Positions 16,875-26,497 of a DNA stretch of 64,000 bases are shown here, piece by piece; position 1 is the stretch's first letter; each line of letters opens with the position of its first letter. A program made the translations under genes and the position numbers. A model generated the notes under the pieces. The model saw only the letters and a program-made list of their open reading frames with translations. It was not told the DNA's origin and did no database searches. The DNA is from Tolypothrix sp. PCC 7712 (lineage in GTDB: Bacteria; Cyanobacteriota; Cyanobacteriia; Cyanobacteriales; Nostocaceae), in NCBI RefSeq assembly GCF_025860405.1, contig NZ_CP063785.1, positions 6,263,390-6,327,389 on the forward strand, written 5' to 3'.

Positions 16875-18100
16875 TGTTTAGTTTGTGTTTTGATAAACTC
16901 TGCAAACTGTTGCATTAGGTGAGGATTACGCCAACCCAAATCAGTTTCCTCTAGCATCACTGTCAGCGCTTCCTCAGAAGTAAAACTTCTTTTATAAGGT
17001 CGTTCGCTGGTGAGAGCATCATAAATGTCGATAATTTGAAATACCTGTGCCAGGTAGGGAATTTCTTCGCCTTTGAGTCCATCTGGATAGCCTGAACCAT
17101 CCCAGCGTTCGTGGTGATGGCGAATAATTGGAATCACACCCCGCATACTGCGTAATGGCTGACAGATTTTTTCGCCAATCACAACGTGTTGTCTCATAAT
17201 TTCCCACTCTTCGGCGGTGAGTTTACCTTTTTTCAGTAGTACCGCATCAGGTATGCCTACTTTGCCAATATCGTGGAGGTAGCCACCCCACATCAAATCT
17301 TTAATTTGGTTACGTGTGAGATTCAGGTATTCACCAAAAGCTTGTCCTAGTTTTTGTAACCGTTCGCAGTGATCGCCAGTATTCGGATCGCGGCTTTCAA
17401 TAGCCATAGCTACAGAAAATAGTACTTGTTCGGCATGATCTAGGTCTTCATTGAGATGCTTTTGTCGTACTAAGGACTTGACACGCGCTATTAGTTCTAG
17501 ACGGTCAAAAGGTTTAGTGAGAAAATCATCTGCGCCAACTTCAATACCCCGAATCCGCGATCGCCTATCATTTAAAGCCGTAATAAAAATCACTGGAATC
17601 AGTCTGGTATGCTCATTTTGTTTAAGGATTTGGCACACTTCAAACCCATCCATTCCAGGCATCATTACATCCAGTAAAATCAGGTCTGGTTGCTTTTCTT
17701 TGACTATATCCACTGCCATTGCGCCACTGTCGGCTTCTATTACTTCGTACCCTTCCATTGCCAACAGAGCTACAGCTGTCATGCGACTTGCTGCATGGTC
17801 ATCAACTACTAAAATTTTTGGCAGATCTAAAACAGGGTTATTTCCTTGTGAATCTTGGTTTTGTAGGGTTTTCGAGTCTAATGAATCATCCGCATGAAAA
17901 TTTGTCTGTGCCATCAAAGAAGGTAAGGATGCAGCTTTTTCCAGCATCAACTCTCCTGGAGATAAACTCATTGAATTACCCTCTACATTTTGTAGTTTTA
18001 ATGAATCTTTTGCACTGACATTAGTCAATTTGTTGAGGGGGTTAGACCCACTACCAAGCTTGTCTATAGGGTTTGTATGCCTGAGTTCCCATTGCATCAC
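16871..18100 (-). CDS. Response regulator with HD-GYP phosphodiesterase domain
   Basis: A polar N-terminal extension of about 90 residues is followed by a receiver domain (PKILVVDDHAASR, phospho-acceptor Asp in LILLDVMMPGMDGFE, Lys in DDFLTKPFD). A C-terminal HD-GYP domain has DHCERLQKLG, HDIGKVGIPDAVLLKKG, RHHHERWDGSGYPDGLKGEE and IIDIYDALTSERPYKRSF. HD-GYP domains hydrolyse cyclic di-GMP, and all metal-binding His/Asp motifs are present, so activity is likely. No kinase gene is adjacent. The start may lie further in (MSLSPGEL) because the extension is low-complexity. The stop codon lies within the MITE-like element. Confidence 0.92.
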   Translation of the reverse strand: MMQWELRHTNPIDKLGSGSNPLNKLTNVSAKDSLKLQNVEGNSMSLSPGELMLEKAASLPSLMAQTNFHADDSLDSKTLQNQDSQGNNPVLDLPKILVVDDHAASRMTAVALLAMEGYEVIEADSGAMAVDIVKEKQPDLILLDVMMPGMDGFEVCQILKQNEHTRLIPVIFITALNDRRSRIRGIEVGADDFLTKPFDRLELIARVKSLVRQKHLNEDLDHAEQVLFSVAMAIESRDPNTGDHCERLQKLGQAFGEYLNLTRNQIKDLMWGGYLHDIGKVGIPDAVLLKKGKLTAEEWEIMRQHVVIGEKICQPLRSMRGVIPIIRHHHERWDGSGYPDGLKGEEIPYLAQVFQIIDIYDALTSERPYKRSFTSEEALTVMLEETDLGWRNPHLMQQFAEFIKTQTKQ

Positions 18101-18590
18101 AAAGTTACTCCAGTTTGTTACATAAAATTTAAGGTTTCAGCCAGCAAAATGTAACTTGAGTTTTTGATTGATTACATTCAACAGACTCAAATCTTCAAAA
18201 GATAGCTGCATCATTTATAATATATTTTTTGATTTATTTTAATAACACACTTAAATAATGTTCAAATGGCGCGCTATTCTTGCTTGAGATGATGAGGATT
18301 TTACAGGAATATTAAATCAGCTGTTTTAATGAAGATTGGCTAAGATAGCAGTGCAGAAAAGTTTGGCTTTTCTAAATATTTATTGAGCAGCTTAGTTTTG
18401 AAGTGAAAATTTTAAATTTTATATAGTATTATTAAGTATTTCTGCCTGCTGTATATAAAGCATTATCTACTAGATACAGATGCATCTTTAGTGATTTGGA
18501 ACACAAAAATTAATGATCCTGATTACCTAAAATCAAGCTAGATGCTTATGCGATCAAGACAACAACAAGAGCATGAAAAAATTCTTTTCT
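18101..18590. other. 490-bp AT-rich gap, nothing recognised
   Basis: The gap separates the divergent-upstream side of the HD-GYP gene from the 3' end of the MnmD-like gene. I see no credible ORF, RNA or strong hairpin. It presumably holds the HD-GYP promoter. Confidence 0.4.
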
Positions 18591-19511
18591 CTAGGCTCTA
18601 GGCACTGATTCTGCACCTACATTTTTTAGCAGCCACCTTTTTCTCCAATGGGAGGTAGGTTCTAGGGTGCAAGTTTGTTGCTCTTGTTGTCGCCGCAAAA
18701 TAATGACATCAGCAGCATCATGCAATTGCGGATCGCGGTAAGGAATCGCCGCACGAGTCAGCAAATGTTCTTGTTCTTCTTGAGAGAGAGGCGGAAGTAT
18801 GCAATTGTCTTTTGCGTTTGCACTTTCAGAATGAACTGCTACTGTACCAGGCGATCGCCTACCGACTGGTGGAGTCGAACCTATTTGTAAGCCAGCACTC
18901 AAAAATGCGGCGCGGACAGCCGCAGCACAGGAATAAGTAGCAACAATGCCCTCAGCATCTAAACAAGATGATATTTGTTGGATAAACTCTACAGTCCATA
19001 ACTGAGGACACTGCGGCGGTGAAAACGGATCGAGAAAAATCGCATCAGCCTGAAACCCTGATTGCAGAATTAATTTAATCGAGTTTCTAGCATCACCAAT
19101 TAACAGTTCAGCCTGTAAGTTGTCTTGTTGAACTTGATACTTATAAGCTAGCTGCATCAAGATTTCGTTAGACTTGTAATCCCAGTTATCAAATAGGCGA
19201 TGAGCGATCGCAGCTTGCGGTACAGAGGAATTCAACTCTAAAGCCATAACTTCCACATGACAATCGGGATTTACTGCCCAAATAGTCTGCAAAGCTGCTG
19301 CTGTGTTGTATCCTAGACCATAACAAATGTCTAATATTCGTAAGGCTGATTTTTGGGCACGTGCAGCTAGTTGCGTAGGTACAGCAAACTTGAGAAAACT
19401 CTCTTGCTTTGCTCCGTAATGACTGTGAAAGTCTTCGCCAAATTCTTGGGAGGTAAAAGTAAAGGAACCATCCGCAGTTAGTTGTGGGACAAATTGCTCA
19501 AAGTCTGGCAT
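18591..19511 (-). CDS. mnmD: MnmD-like tRNA (mnm5s2U34) methyltransferase
   Basis: A 306-residue SAM-dependent methyltransferase equivalent to the MnmC2/MnmD half of MnmC. It has ILDICYGLGYNTAAALQTI (SAM site), VEVMALELN, LLIGDARN, IFLDPFSPPQCPQLWT (the DxFxP catalytic loop) and YSCAAAVRAAFLSAGL. MnmD methylates 5-aminomethyl-2-thiouridine at tRNA wobble position 34. The FAD-dependent MnmC1 half is absent, as in stand-alone MnmD proteins. Whether this protein acts on tRNA is inferred from the family. The start ATG 19511 is 52 bases from the divergent rhodanese gene. Confidence 0.85.
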   Translation of the reverse strand: MPDFEQFVPQLTADGSFTFTSQEFGEDFHSHYGAKQESFLKFAVPTQLAARAQKSALRILDICYGLGYNTAAALQTIWAVNPDCHVEVMALELNSSVPQAAIAHRLFDNWDYKSNEILMQLAYKYQVQQDNLQAELLIGDARNSIKLILQSGFQADAIFLDPFSPPQCPQLWTVEFIQQISSCLDAEGIVATYSCAAAVRAAFLSAGLQIGSTPPVGRRSPGTVAVHSESANAKDNCILPPLSQEEQEHLLTRAAIPYRDPQLHDAADVIILRRQQEQQTCTLEPTSHWRKRWLLKNVGAESVPRA

Positions 19512-19563
19512 TTTCTCTAGAAAACTGATAATAAATATTTGCTAATTAATTTAATAATGACTA

Positions 19564-20385
19564 ATGACCAATGACCAATTAGTTGTTTCACCAGTATGGT
19601 TGCTTGAACATCTTGACGATCCGCAGGTTGTGATTGTAGATTGTCGCTTTTCTTTAGCAGATCCACAACTAGGGCGACAGCAGTACCAAGTTAGCCATAT
19701 CCAGGGGTCGCACTATCTAGATTTAAATCAGGATCTATCTAGTCCAGTCGGAGAACATGGGGGAAGACATCCTTTACCTAATCCTGCTGATTTAGCCAAT
19801 AAATTAGCAGAAATAGGCGTAAACTACCAAAAAAGTTTAGTAGTTGCCTATGATGATTCTCGCTTTGCCTTTGCATCTCGTCTATGGTGGTTATTGCGTT
19901 ATTTAGGACATGAACGAGTAGCCGTATTAGATGGCGGCTTTGCTGCATGGCAAAAAGCTGGTTATCCTGTCACAAATATTATTCCTCAACCTCAACCTGC
20001 TACTTTTATTCCTCAAGTAAAAATAGATAAAGTAGTAGATATTGAAAGCGTCAAACAGAAAAAAGATTTATCAGATGTCATATTAGTAGATTCCCGAGAG
20101 GGCGATCGCTATCGCGGTGAACGAGAGCCAATTGATCAAATTGCTGGTCATATTCCTGGTGCTGTGAACTATCCTTGGTCTGAAGTTACCGATTCATCAG
20201 GTTATCTGCTTCCCCCAAGCGAACAACGTCGCCGTTGGGAAAAGCTAGAAACAGCCAAAGAGATTTTAGTTTATTGTGGTTCTGGTGTGACTGCTTGTGT
20301 AAATCTACTTTCCTTAGAAATAGCAGGGATTTCTCAAGGAAAACTCTATGCTGGTAGCTGGAGCGATTGGATTAGTTATATGTAG
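19564..20385 (+). CDS. Sulfurtransferase, two rhodanese domains
   Basis: A 273-residue thiosulfate/3-mercaptopyruvate sulfurtransferase type. The N-terminal inactive rhodanese domain (VVIVDCRFSLADPQLGRQQY, YDDSRFAFASRLWWLLRYLG) is followed by an active one (VILVDSREGDRYRGEREPID, GHIPGAVNYPWSEV). The catalytic loop is YCGSGVTACVN with Cys238. The CGSGVT loop resembles the mercaptopyruvate type (CGSGVTA), so the preferred sulphur donor is open. It is divergent from the MnmD-like gene. Confidence 0.93.
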   Translation: MTNDQLVVSPVWLLEHLDDPQVVIVDCRFSLADPQLGRQQYQVSHIQGSHYLDLNQDLSSPVGEHGGRHPLPNPADLANKLAEIGVNYQKSLVVAYDDSRFAFASRLWWLLRYLGHERVAVLDGGFAAWQKAGYPVTNIIPQPQPATFIPQVKIDKVVDIESVKQKKDLSDVILVDSREGDRYRGEREPIDQIAGHIPGAVNYPWSEVTDSSGYLLPPSEQRRRWEKLETAKEILVYCGSGVTACVNLLSLEIAGISQGKLYAGSWSDWISYM

Positions 20386-20448
20386 GCAGCATTAATTGTC
20401 TATATTAGAATGAATGGGGTTTTTGGCATTAGGTGTTTGGTTTTTTCC

Positions 20449-20477
20449 CAATTACCAATTACCAATTACCAATTACC
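20449..20477. repeat. Short tandem heptamer repeat (CAATTAC)
   Basis: Four head-to-tail copies of CAATTAC lie in the 239-bp gap between the rhodanese and phosphatase genes. They belong to the heptamer short tandem repeats seen elsewhere in the window. Confidence 0.7.
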
Positions 20478-20624
20478 CAATCCCCTTAATGAAAGCTATT
20501 TTGATACAAAAAATTTAAGATATAATCAAATAAATTTTTTTAGTTTTTTTAATTTTTTATGTAAAATTTTTCCATCTGAAACTGTAGTAGAAGTATTAGC
20601 TAATATTATTTAAATTAAAAGCAA

Positions 20625-21389
20625 ATGAGCCAAAATAAGCAGCGTCGAATTGTAATTGGGGATGTACATGGTCATTACGAAGGATTAATGACTTTGTTAA
20701 CAGCAATTGCTCCATCATCCAACGATCAACTATATTTTCTGGGAGACTTAATCGATCGCGGCCCTCAAAGTTCACAAGTAGTTAATTTTGTCAAGCAAAA
20801 TAACTATCCTTGTCTGCTAGGAAATCATGAGCAAATGTTATTAAACGTGCTGAACAATGGTGGAGCTACTTCCACACAAGCAATGCAAGCATGGTTATAC
20901 AGTGGAGGACAAGCAACCATCGCCAGTTACCAAGAAGCGACAATTCCCCAAGAGCATATCGATTGGTTCAAAGCTTTACCTACATATCTGGATTTAGGCG
21001 ATGTTTGGCTAACCCATGCTGGTCTCGATCCTGCAATTCCTTTAGCCAAACAAACTGCTGAACAATTTTGTTGGATCAGAGAAGAATTTCACGGCATTGA
21101 AAAACCCTACTTCCCTGATAAGTTAATTATTATTGGTCACACCATCACCTTTACCCTACCTGGCGTTAATCCCGGTCAACTGGCCCAAGGGCGAGGTTGG
21201 CTGGACATAGATACAGGCGCTTATCATCCTCGCAGTGGTTGGTTGACAGCTTTAGATCTCACCAATAACTTGGTTTACCAAGTTAATGTTTTTAGAAAGC
21301 GTGTCCGTAGCCTACCTTTAGCAGAAGCAACCGTGACGATTGATCCGGCAGAAATTAAAGGCGCTCGCCACAACAAGCAGCGAGCGTAA
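20625..21389 (+). CDS. Calcineurin-like serine/threonine protein phosphatase
   Basis: A 254-residue PPP-family metallophosphoesterase. It has the signature blocks GDVHGHYEGL, FLGDLIDRGPQS, LLGNHEQML, the metal His in LTHAGLDP and GHTI. These are the two-metal ligands of PP1/PP2A-type bacterial phosphatases. The substrate may be phosphoprotein or a small molecule such as a dinucleoside polyphosphate; the sequence does not decide. Confidence 0.9.
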   Translation: MSQNKQRRIVIGDVHGHYEGLMTLLTAIAPSSNDQLYFLGDLIDRGPQSSQVVNFVKQNNYPCLLGNHEQMLLNVLNNGGATSTQAMQAWLYSGGQATIASYQEATIPQEHIDWFKALPTYLDLGDVWLTHAGLDPAIPLAKQTAEQFCWIREEFHGIEKPYFPDKLIIIGHTITFTLPGVNPGQLAQGRGWLDIDTGAYHPRSGWLTALDLTNNLVYQVNVFRKRVRSLPLAEATVTIDPAEIKGARHNKQRA

Positions 21390-21440
21390 TAGCTTGATTT
21401 AACAATAGTGAGTGAGTCTGCACAGCATCCTCAAGATGAA

Positions 21441-21569
21441 GTAAGTCGTTGGTAATTAACCAAACTATTTTAAGAAACGTAAATAGGCTTAAAATCCTTA
21501 CCAATGACCAATGACAAATGACACATGACAACCTCAGCCAGTTATCTTTAATTTCACCGACTTATTTAC
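21441..21569. mobile_element. MITE-like element, copy B (ends in the M48 stop codon)
   Basis: About 129 bp similar to copy A at 16754-16874, in the same orientation. Ends AAGTCGTTGGTAATTAACC and the complement of GTTATCTTTAATTTCACCG are imperfect inverted repeats. Its right end again contributes the TAA stop of a minus-strand gene. It is non-coding. Confidence 0.55.
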
Positions 21570-22450
21570 GATAATGCGCGAATATTAGCTTTATAAGCAG
21601 CATTATCTAATCCATAACGCCCATCGCTAGGTTGAGCATTAATAGATTTTTTGAGAGCATTAATGCGATCGCTAGTTGCTGGGTGAGTACTCAAGAATGT
21701 GGGTGTAGAACCCTTTCCTAGCAGCTTTTGCATAAAAGAAACCATCCCCGACTGAGCATAACCGCTACGGGTCAAGGTTCTTAACCCTCGTTTATCGGCA
21801 TCAAATTCATCTTGACGACTGCGGGGAAGATTAAGTGCTAGTTGAACACCAAGTCCTACCGCCGTATTGCGATCTAAACCCGCTGCTGTGGCTACACCAC
21901 TAGCTAGCGCCTGTTGTCTCATCTGCTTGACTAAATGTTTACCACCAATGTGACCCATTTCATGGGCGAGGACACTGGCTAATTCCGCTTCATTGTCTGC
22001 GGCTTGCAGTAACCCAGTGTGGACGTAAACATAGCCGCCTGCGGTTGCGAAAGCATTGATGGCTTTATCTTCAACTACTTGGAAAGTATAGGGCAGGTTG
22101 GGGCGATCGCTATTCGCAACCAAACGCTGACCAATTTGTTCCACGTAGCGAGTAATGGCTGCATTCCGGTAAAGCTTAACTTCACCCTGCAATTCCTGAT
22201 TTATCTGCTTACCCAGATCAACTTCTTGGCGATCGGATATATTAGATAGCTGAAATATCTGGACTCCCTGGAATAGAAGCGGCAATAAATCAAAAGCCCT
22301 TCCGGGAAGGGGTGTAGTCAGACACACACTCAGGGCGACTACCACAGAAATTAACGGATAAAACCAGCGCCGCCGCCACAAACGATAATTTGTCAAAAAG
22401 GCTTTCCAAGCAAACATAATCTGGTGTTTTGGAAAATTGTGGAAGAACAC
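21566..22450 (-). CDS. M48 family metallopeptidase, exported
   Basis: A 294-residue zinc protease with a basic N-terminus and one hydrophobic segment (FYPLISVVVALSVCL), probably a signal peptide or anchor. It resembles the BepA/Loi type. The zinc site is LAHEMGHIGGKHL (HExxH), with the third ligand region DEFDADKRGLRTLTRSGY. FLSTHPATSDRI near the C-terminus is also typical. It probably acts in the periplasm on envelope proteins. An internal start (MFAWKAFL) is equally possible. The last codon lies in the MITE-like copy B. Confidence 0.92.
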   Translation of the reverse strand: MFFHNFPKHQIMFAWKAFLTNYRLWRRRWFYPLISVVVALSVCLTTPLPGRAFDLLPLLFQGVQIFQLSNISDRQEVDLGKQINQELQGEVKLYRNAAITRYVEQIGQRLVANSDRPNLPYTFQVVEDKAINAFATAGGYVYVHTGLLQAADNEAELASVLAHEMGHIGGKHLVKQMRQQALASGVATAAGLDRNTAVGLGVQLALNLPRSRQDEFDADKRGLRTLTRSGYAQSGMVSFMQKLLGKGSTPTFLSTHPATSDRINALKKSINAQPSDGRYGLDNAAYKANIRALS

Positions 22451-23057
22451 AAAATATGGGACGCATTTAGGGCTTTCTATGTTGCATTTTCAACTTAAAG
22501 ACGAAATTGCACTGGGCCATATCACTCCCATCAATTTTGATGATTCTCTTGGAAACATCGAGAATGATTCCTAGCTTCCCCATACTACTCGGTTAAGGGT
22601 TTTGAACTCAAAATTACGCCTAATGTGAATTAGAAACGCCTCTTATGCCATAAGGGTTTCAAGATTAGCCCACAATCATTGTTTTGTGGCTAACTACGAA
22701 ATTATCAGGGTTTCAAGATTTAATTCTCATTAAACGTAAATTGGTTTTGGGGAAAAGGGTAAAGGTTTTTTATTTCCCTTTTCCCATTCCCCTTTTTCCC
22801 CTTAACCGACAAGTATTGCCTAGCTTCCTACATTTTCCTTCCCCCATACCACCCGAGTACAGGTTGTTTCAGCCACAAATTAAAACAACAATAATTCCGG
22901 AACTTGATTGCCTAGTCCCGTAATTTCAGAAGTCATGATACACTGTCGCATGACTATAGCCCCTAGCCGCTTGCTTACCAAGTAGGGAAGATTGTCATTA
23001 CTCTAGTCAAGCCTGCTACTCAACTCAATTACTCCGCTCACATCTGGAAAACTTGTT
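22451..23057. other. 607-bp gap with poly-purine/pyrimidine runs, no gene
   Basis: Contains runs such as GGGGAAAAGGG and TTCCCTTTTCCC (about 22750-22800) that can pair. Otherwise I see no gene. It probably includes promoters for the divergent M48 and DUF4330 genes. Confidence 0.35.
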
Positions 23058-23591
23058 ATGGCTATTTTAGATACCAAAGGCCGCTTGTTCGGCAAAATTA
23101 ACCTCCTAGATTTAGGTGCTTTACTAGTTATTGTGCTAGTTATCTTTGGCATATTTGTCTTTCCCGGTACTTCCGGTTCTGTAGCCCAAGTCGGTGCTAA
23201 AACAGTACCTATAGAAGTGGATCTGGTAGTTCGTGGCTTAAATGTTCGTAACCCTCAGCAGTTATATGACAAAGGGCTGAAAGCAGGTGGTAAGACTAAC
23301 GTGATTATCCGCAATCAACCTCATGGTGAGATTGCAATTAAATCTATGCAACCACTACCAAGAACAATCAATGTTCCTCAACCTGATGGTTCTATTAAAG
23401 AGTTACCAGATCCAAAAAGCAACAATTTTAGTACAGATATGCTGTTGACTTTAGAAGGTAAAGCACAAATCACTCAAAATGGCCCTGTTCTAGGTAACAG
23501 CAAAGTGAAAATTGGAATGCCCTTTGAATTAGAAGGTTTCAACTACAACTTTAATGCCACTGTCATCGATTTAAGATTGAAAGATAAATAA
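23058..23591 (+). CDS. DUF4330 domain-containing protein
   Basis: A 177-residue single-pass membrane protein. A short cytoplasmic start (MAILDTKGRLFGKINLLDLG) leads into one hydrophobic helix (ALLVIVLVIFGIFVFPG), then a beta-rich domain (VPIEVDLVVRGLNVRNPQQL). DUF4330 is common in cyanobacteria and Firmicutes and has no known function. It is a single gene. Confidence 0.88.
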   Translation: MAILDTKGRLFGKINLLDLGALLVIVLVIFGIFVFPGTSGSVAQVGAKTVPIEVDLVVRGLNVRNPQQLYDKGLKAGGKTNVIIRNQPHGEIAIKSMQPLPRTINVPQPDGSIKELPDPKSNNFSTDMLLTLEGKAQITQNGPVLGNSKVKIGMPFELEGFNYNFNATVIDLRLKDK

Positions 23592-23657
23592 ACTTGGCAC
23601 CAAAGCAAGTCTAATTTTAGACCTTACATCACATAGTGGTCTATTGCCAAAATTTTG

Positions 23658-23774
23658 ATAAGTTCGTAGTGAGTTAGCGCAGTCTTAAGGGTTTCCCTGG
23701 AACGAATGAATAACCGCAATTTTGAGCAGTCTACTGCTTGAAAATCCAGGCTACAGTCTTGACTACGAACTTAT
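23658..23774. mobile_element. 117-bp MITE-like inverted repeat element
   Basis: Perfect 13-bp terminal inverted repeats, ATAAGTTCGTAGT and ACTACGAACTTAT, enclose about 90 bp with further internal pairing (GAGCAGTCTACTGCTTG). No ORF. It sits in the 570-bp gap after DUF4330; the rest of 23592-24161 shows nothing clear. Confidence 0.5.
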
Positions 23775-24161
23775 TCGCCTATCATGACTAGCAACATAAA
23801 TCACTAGTTATTAGTGCGAATTTCTACGTTAAAATAGACACTAGTTTGGGCTATGCACAGCCAGTAAATTTTATGTACTGGCGCAAAATCAAAATGTATA
23901 AAAGTAGCGGAAATTAAGAGAAAAACTGCCGATATTAGGTAGGATTAATACATCGACAATTAAAAATGAAAGTGTTAAAACCCCTTTATAAAGAAATAAG
24001 TTTAGTAAACTTTCTCCCTTAGTCTCTCTAGACTAGGAGCCGAGAGAGGAGTAAGGTAGAAATCAGGGTTTTTAGCTTCTACTTTTACAGTAAAGAGGTT
24101 AAATCACATTCATCTAACTTGCATTCCATGAGTTTTCAGGGAAAAATCCCCAAATTTTTAT

Positions 24162-24827
24162 TTGGCAAGATTTTTTTGTAACTCTACTAACTTAGATAAT
24201 TATTGTTTTTCTTTTATTCAAAGAAAACTTGGAATCAGTAAACGAAGTATTAGAGCCTTGAATAAGCTATTGTTTACAGGTAAATCTTTTCGGTTTATGG
24301 CGTTTACCCTCCCGCTGTTAATGTGGTTGGGATATAAAGAAGTCAAAAGCCAAATAGTAGAACCGCAAGCAGTCTTAGTGTTAGGCGGTTCAACGAAGAA
24401 TCTAGAGCGAGAAAAGTTTACAGCAGATTTTGCTAAGAGGCATCCAAATTTACCTATTTGGATCAGTGGTGGCAGTCCACCTAGATCTACACAAAAGGTG
24501 TTTTCCAAGGCAGGAATAGATCCTGAACGCTTACACTTGGATTACGAAGCAGTAGATACAGTTACTAATTTTACTACGCTGGTTGATGATTTGCAAGCAC
24601 ACGGAATCAAGAGCGTTTATTTGATTACGTCCGATTTCCATATGCGTCGGGCTAGCGTCATTGGTGAGATTGTTTTAGGTAGTCGCGGTATTGAGTTTAA
24701 AACAATACCAGTTCCTTCCAAAACATCTCCTGAACCACTAGAAAAATCTTTCCGCGATGGCGCTAGAGCTATTCTTTGGGTAGCAACTGGTTATACGGGT
24801 GCAGAAGATACGTTGCATAAGAAGTGA
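24162..24827 (+). CDS. YdcF family protein (DUF218)
   Basis: A DUF218/YdcF-fold protein with VLVLGGST (nucleotide-binding-like start), LPIWISGGSPPRSTQ, LDYEAVDTVTNF and VYLITSDFHMRRASVIGEIV. Family members may bind SAM or act in envelope metabolism; the role is unknown. The long frame starts at a TTG (24162). ATG 24297 (MAFTLPLLMWLGYKEV) would give a shorter protein that begins with a hydrophobic anchor, and I consider that start at least as likely. Confidence 0.85.
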   Translation: MARFFCNSTNLDNYCFSFIQRKLGISKRSIRALNKLLFTGKSFRFMAFTLPLLMWLGYKEVKSQIVEPQAVLVLGGSTKNLEREKFTADFAKRHPNLPIWISGGSPPRSTQKVFSKAGIDPERLHLDYEAVDTVTNFTTLVDDLQAHGIKSVYLITSDFHMRRASVIGEIVLGSRGIEFKTIPVPSKTSPEPLEKSFRDGARAILWVATGYTGAEDTLHKK

Positions 24828-24915
24828 ATGGGGATTGGGGATTGGGTAATGGGGATTGGGGATTGGGTAATGGGTAATGGGTAATGGGTAATGGGTAATG
24901 GGTAATGGGTAATGG
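24828..24915. repeat. Short tandem heptamer array (TAATGGG)
   Basis: GGGGATT units run into seven or so copies of TAATGGG directly after the YdcF stop codon. It is a cyanobacterial short tandemly repeated sequence. Confidence 0.85.
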
Positions 24916-24946
24916 TAAAAAAAATAATAACAATAGTCCTATTCCC

Positions 24947-25024
24947 TTTGACCTTTGACCTTTGACCTTTGACCTTTGACCTTTGACCTTTGACCTTTGA
25001 CCTTTGACCTTTGACCCTTGACCC
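24947..25024. repeat. Short tandem heptamer array (CTTTGAC)
   Basis: About ten head-to-tail copies of a heptamer read as CTTTGAC, ending just before the proA stop codon. With the preceding TAATGGG array it fills the gap between two convergent genes. Confidence 0.88.
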
Positions 25025-25027
25025 TTT

Positions 25028-26335
25028 TTAAATTAAATCCCGATGGGTAAATGCCTTAGCATTTGCGCCAGTGTAGCTCGCTACAATATGACCGTCGCCT
25101 ATCATTTGATATTTGTAGGTGACTAACCCTTCTAAACCAACAGGGCCTCTTGGAGGCATCTGTTGAGTACTAATGCCTACTTCGGCACCAAAGCCGTAGC
25201 GGAAACCATCAGCAAAGCGGGTGGAACAGTTGTGATAAACTCCGGCTGCATTCACTAATCCTAAGAAAGCTTCTGCTGCTGCTAAATCTTCGGTGACGAT
25301 CGCTTCTGTATGGCGAGAACCATATTCATTAATATGGGCGATCGCATCTTCTATGGAATCTACAATTTTAATTGCCAAAATCAAATCGCTGTATTCTGTT
25401 TCCCAGTCTTGTGCTGTAGCTGCGGTGAGATGATGCAAAATTTTGGCGGTGCGTTCATCACCTCTTAATTCCACGTGATTAGCTTGCATGGCTGCGGCTA
25501 GCTGTGGTAGATAATCTGCGGCTATGCTGGTATGAACTAGCAAGGTTTCAATAGCGTTACAAGCTGCGGGATATTGGGTTTTAGCATCAACAGCAATAGT
25601 AACTGCTTTGGTAATATCAGCGCCTTTATCTATATATAGATGACAAATGCCATCTGCATGACCAAGTACGGGAATGCGAGTATTGTCCTGCACAAACCGC
25701 ACAAAGGAATTAGAACCTCTGGGAATAATTAAATCTACATATTTATCTAACTGCAAAAGTTCAATAGTTTGTTCTCTAGTTGTTAATAACTGCACTACAT
25801 CGGGGTTCACAGCAGTGTGAGATAAGCCTTGCTTAATTGCTTTGACTATCGCTTCGCAAGAACGGATTGCTTCTTTACCACCTTTGAGGATTACGCCATT
25901 ACCTGACTTGATTGCTAAAGAGACAATTTGAATTGCGGCTTCGGGACGTGCTTCAAAAATAATGCCCAAAACGCCTAAAGGACAAGTAATGCGCTTGAGA
26001 ATTAAACCTGTGTCGATTTCGCGATGAATTTGGACTTTCCCGACTGGATCGGCTAGTTTACCAACATCTCTGACTCCCGCGATCGCATCTCTCAATTTAT
26101 GTTCATCCAACTGCAAGCGTTTATAAAGTGGTTTGGCAATCCCATCAGCAGTGGCGGCTTCACAATCAGCGATATTGGCTTGCAAAATGTCGTCTCTTGC
26201 TGATTCTAAAGCTTGGGCGATCGCTTCAATAGCTTGATTTTTCGCCTCAGTGGAGATAACAGCCAACTTACTAGCAGCAGAGCGGGTTTTTTGAGCGATT
26301 CCGATCAAAGGAGAAGCAATATCAACAATAGTCAT
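25028..26335 (-). CDS. proA: Glutamate-5-semialdehyde dehydrogenase (gamma-glutamyl phosphate reductase)
   Basis: The second step of proline synthesis, reducing glutamyl-5-phosphate with NADPH. The 435 residues fit the family. Motifs are CPLGVLGIIFEARPE, SGNGVILKGGKEA, LIIPRGSNSFVRFVQ, the catalytic Cys in YPAACNAIETLLVH, and GLVNAAGVYHNCSTRFADGF. It is a single gene and proB is not adjacent. Confidence 0.96.
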   Translation of the reverse strand: MTIVDIASPLIGIAQKTRSAASKLAVISTEAKNQAIEAIAQALESARDDILQANIADCEAATADGIAKPLYKRLQLDEHKLRDAIAGVRDVGKLADPVGKVQIHREIDTGLILKRITCPLGVLGIIFEARPEAAIQIVSLAIKSGNGVILKGGKEAIRSCEAIVKAIKQGLSHTAVNPDVVQLLTTREQTIELLQLDKYVDLIIPRGSNSFVRFVQDNTRIPVLGHADGICHLYIDKGADITKAVTIAVDAKTQYPAACNAIETLLVHTSIAADYLPQLAAAMQANHVELRGDERTAKILHHLTAATAQDWETEYSDLILAIKIVDSIEDAIAHINEYGSRHTEAIVTEDLAAAEAFLGLVNAAGVYHNCSTRFADGFRYGFGAEVGISTQQMPPRGPVGLEGLVTYKYQMIGDGHIVASYTGANAKAFTHRDLI

Positions 26336-26497
26336 AGCAAATAATAACTTTCCAGTCAGGCCACAATCTTTGTCTTTTCCCTATCCTACCAACCTTAGTT
26401 CATGTTTTTAGACAACATTATTGAATTAGGATTAGCAATTTTTATGTCTAGGGACTAGCGCTAGAGAAGAAAGATTGTAAATTTAATTCAGCCAAAA

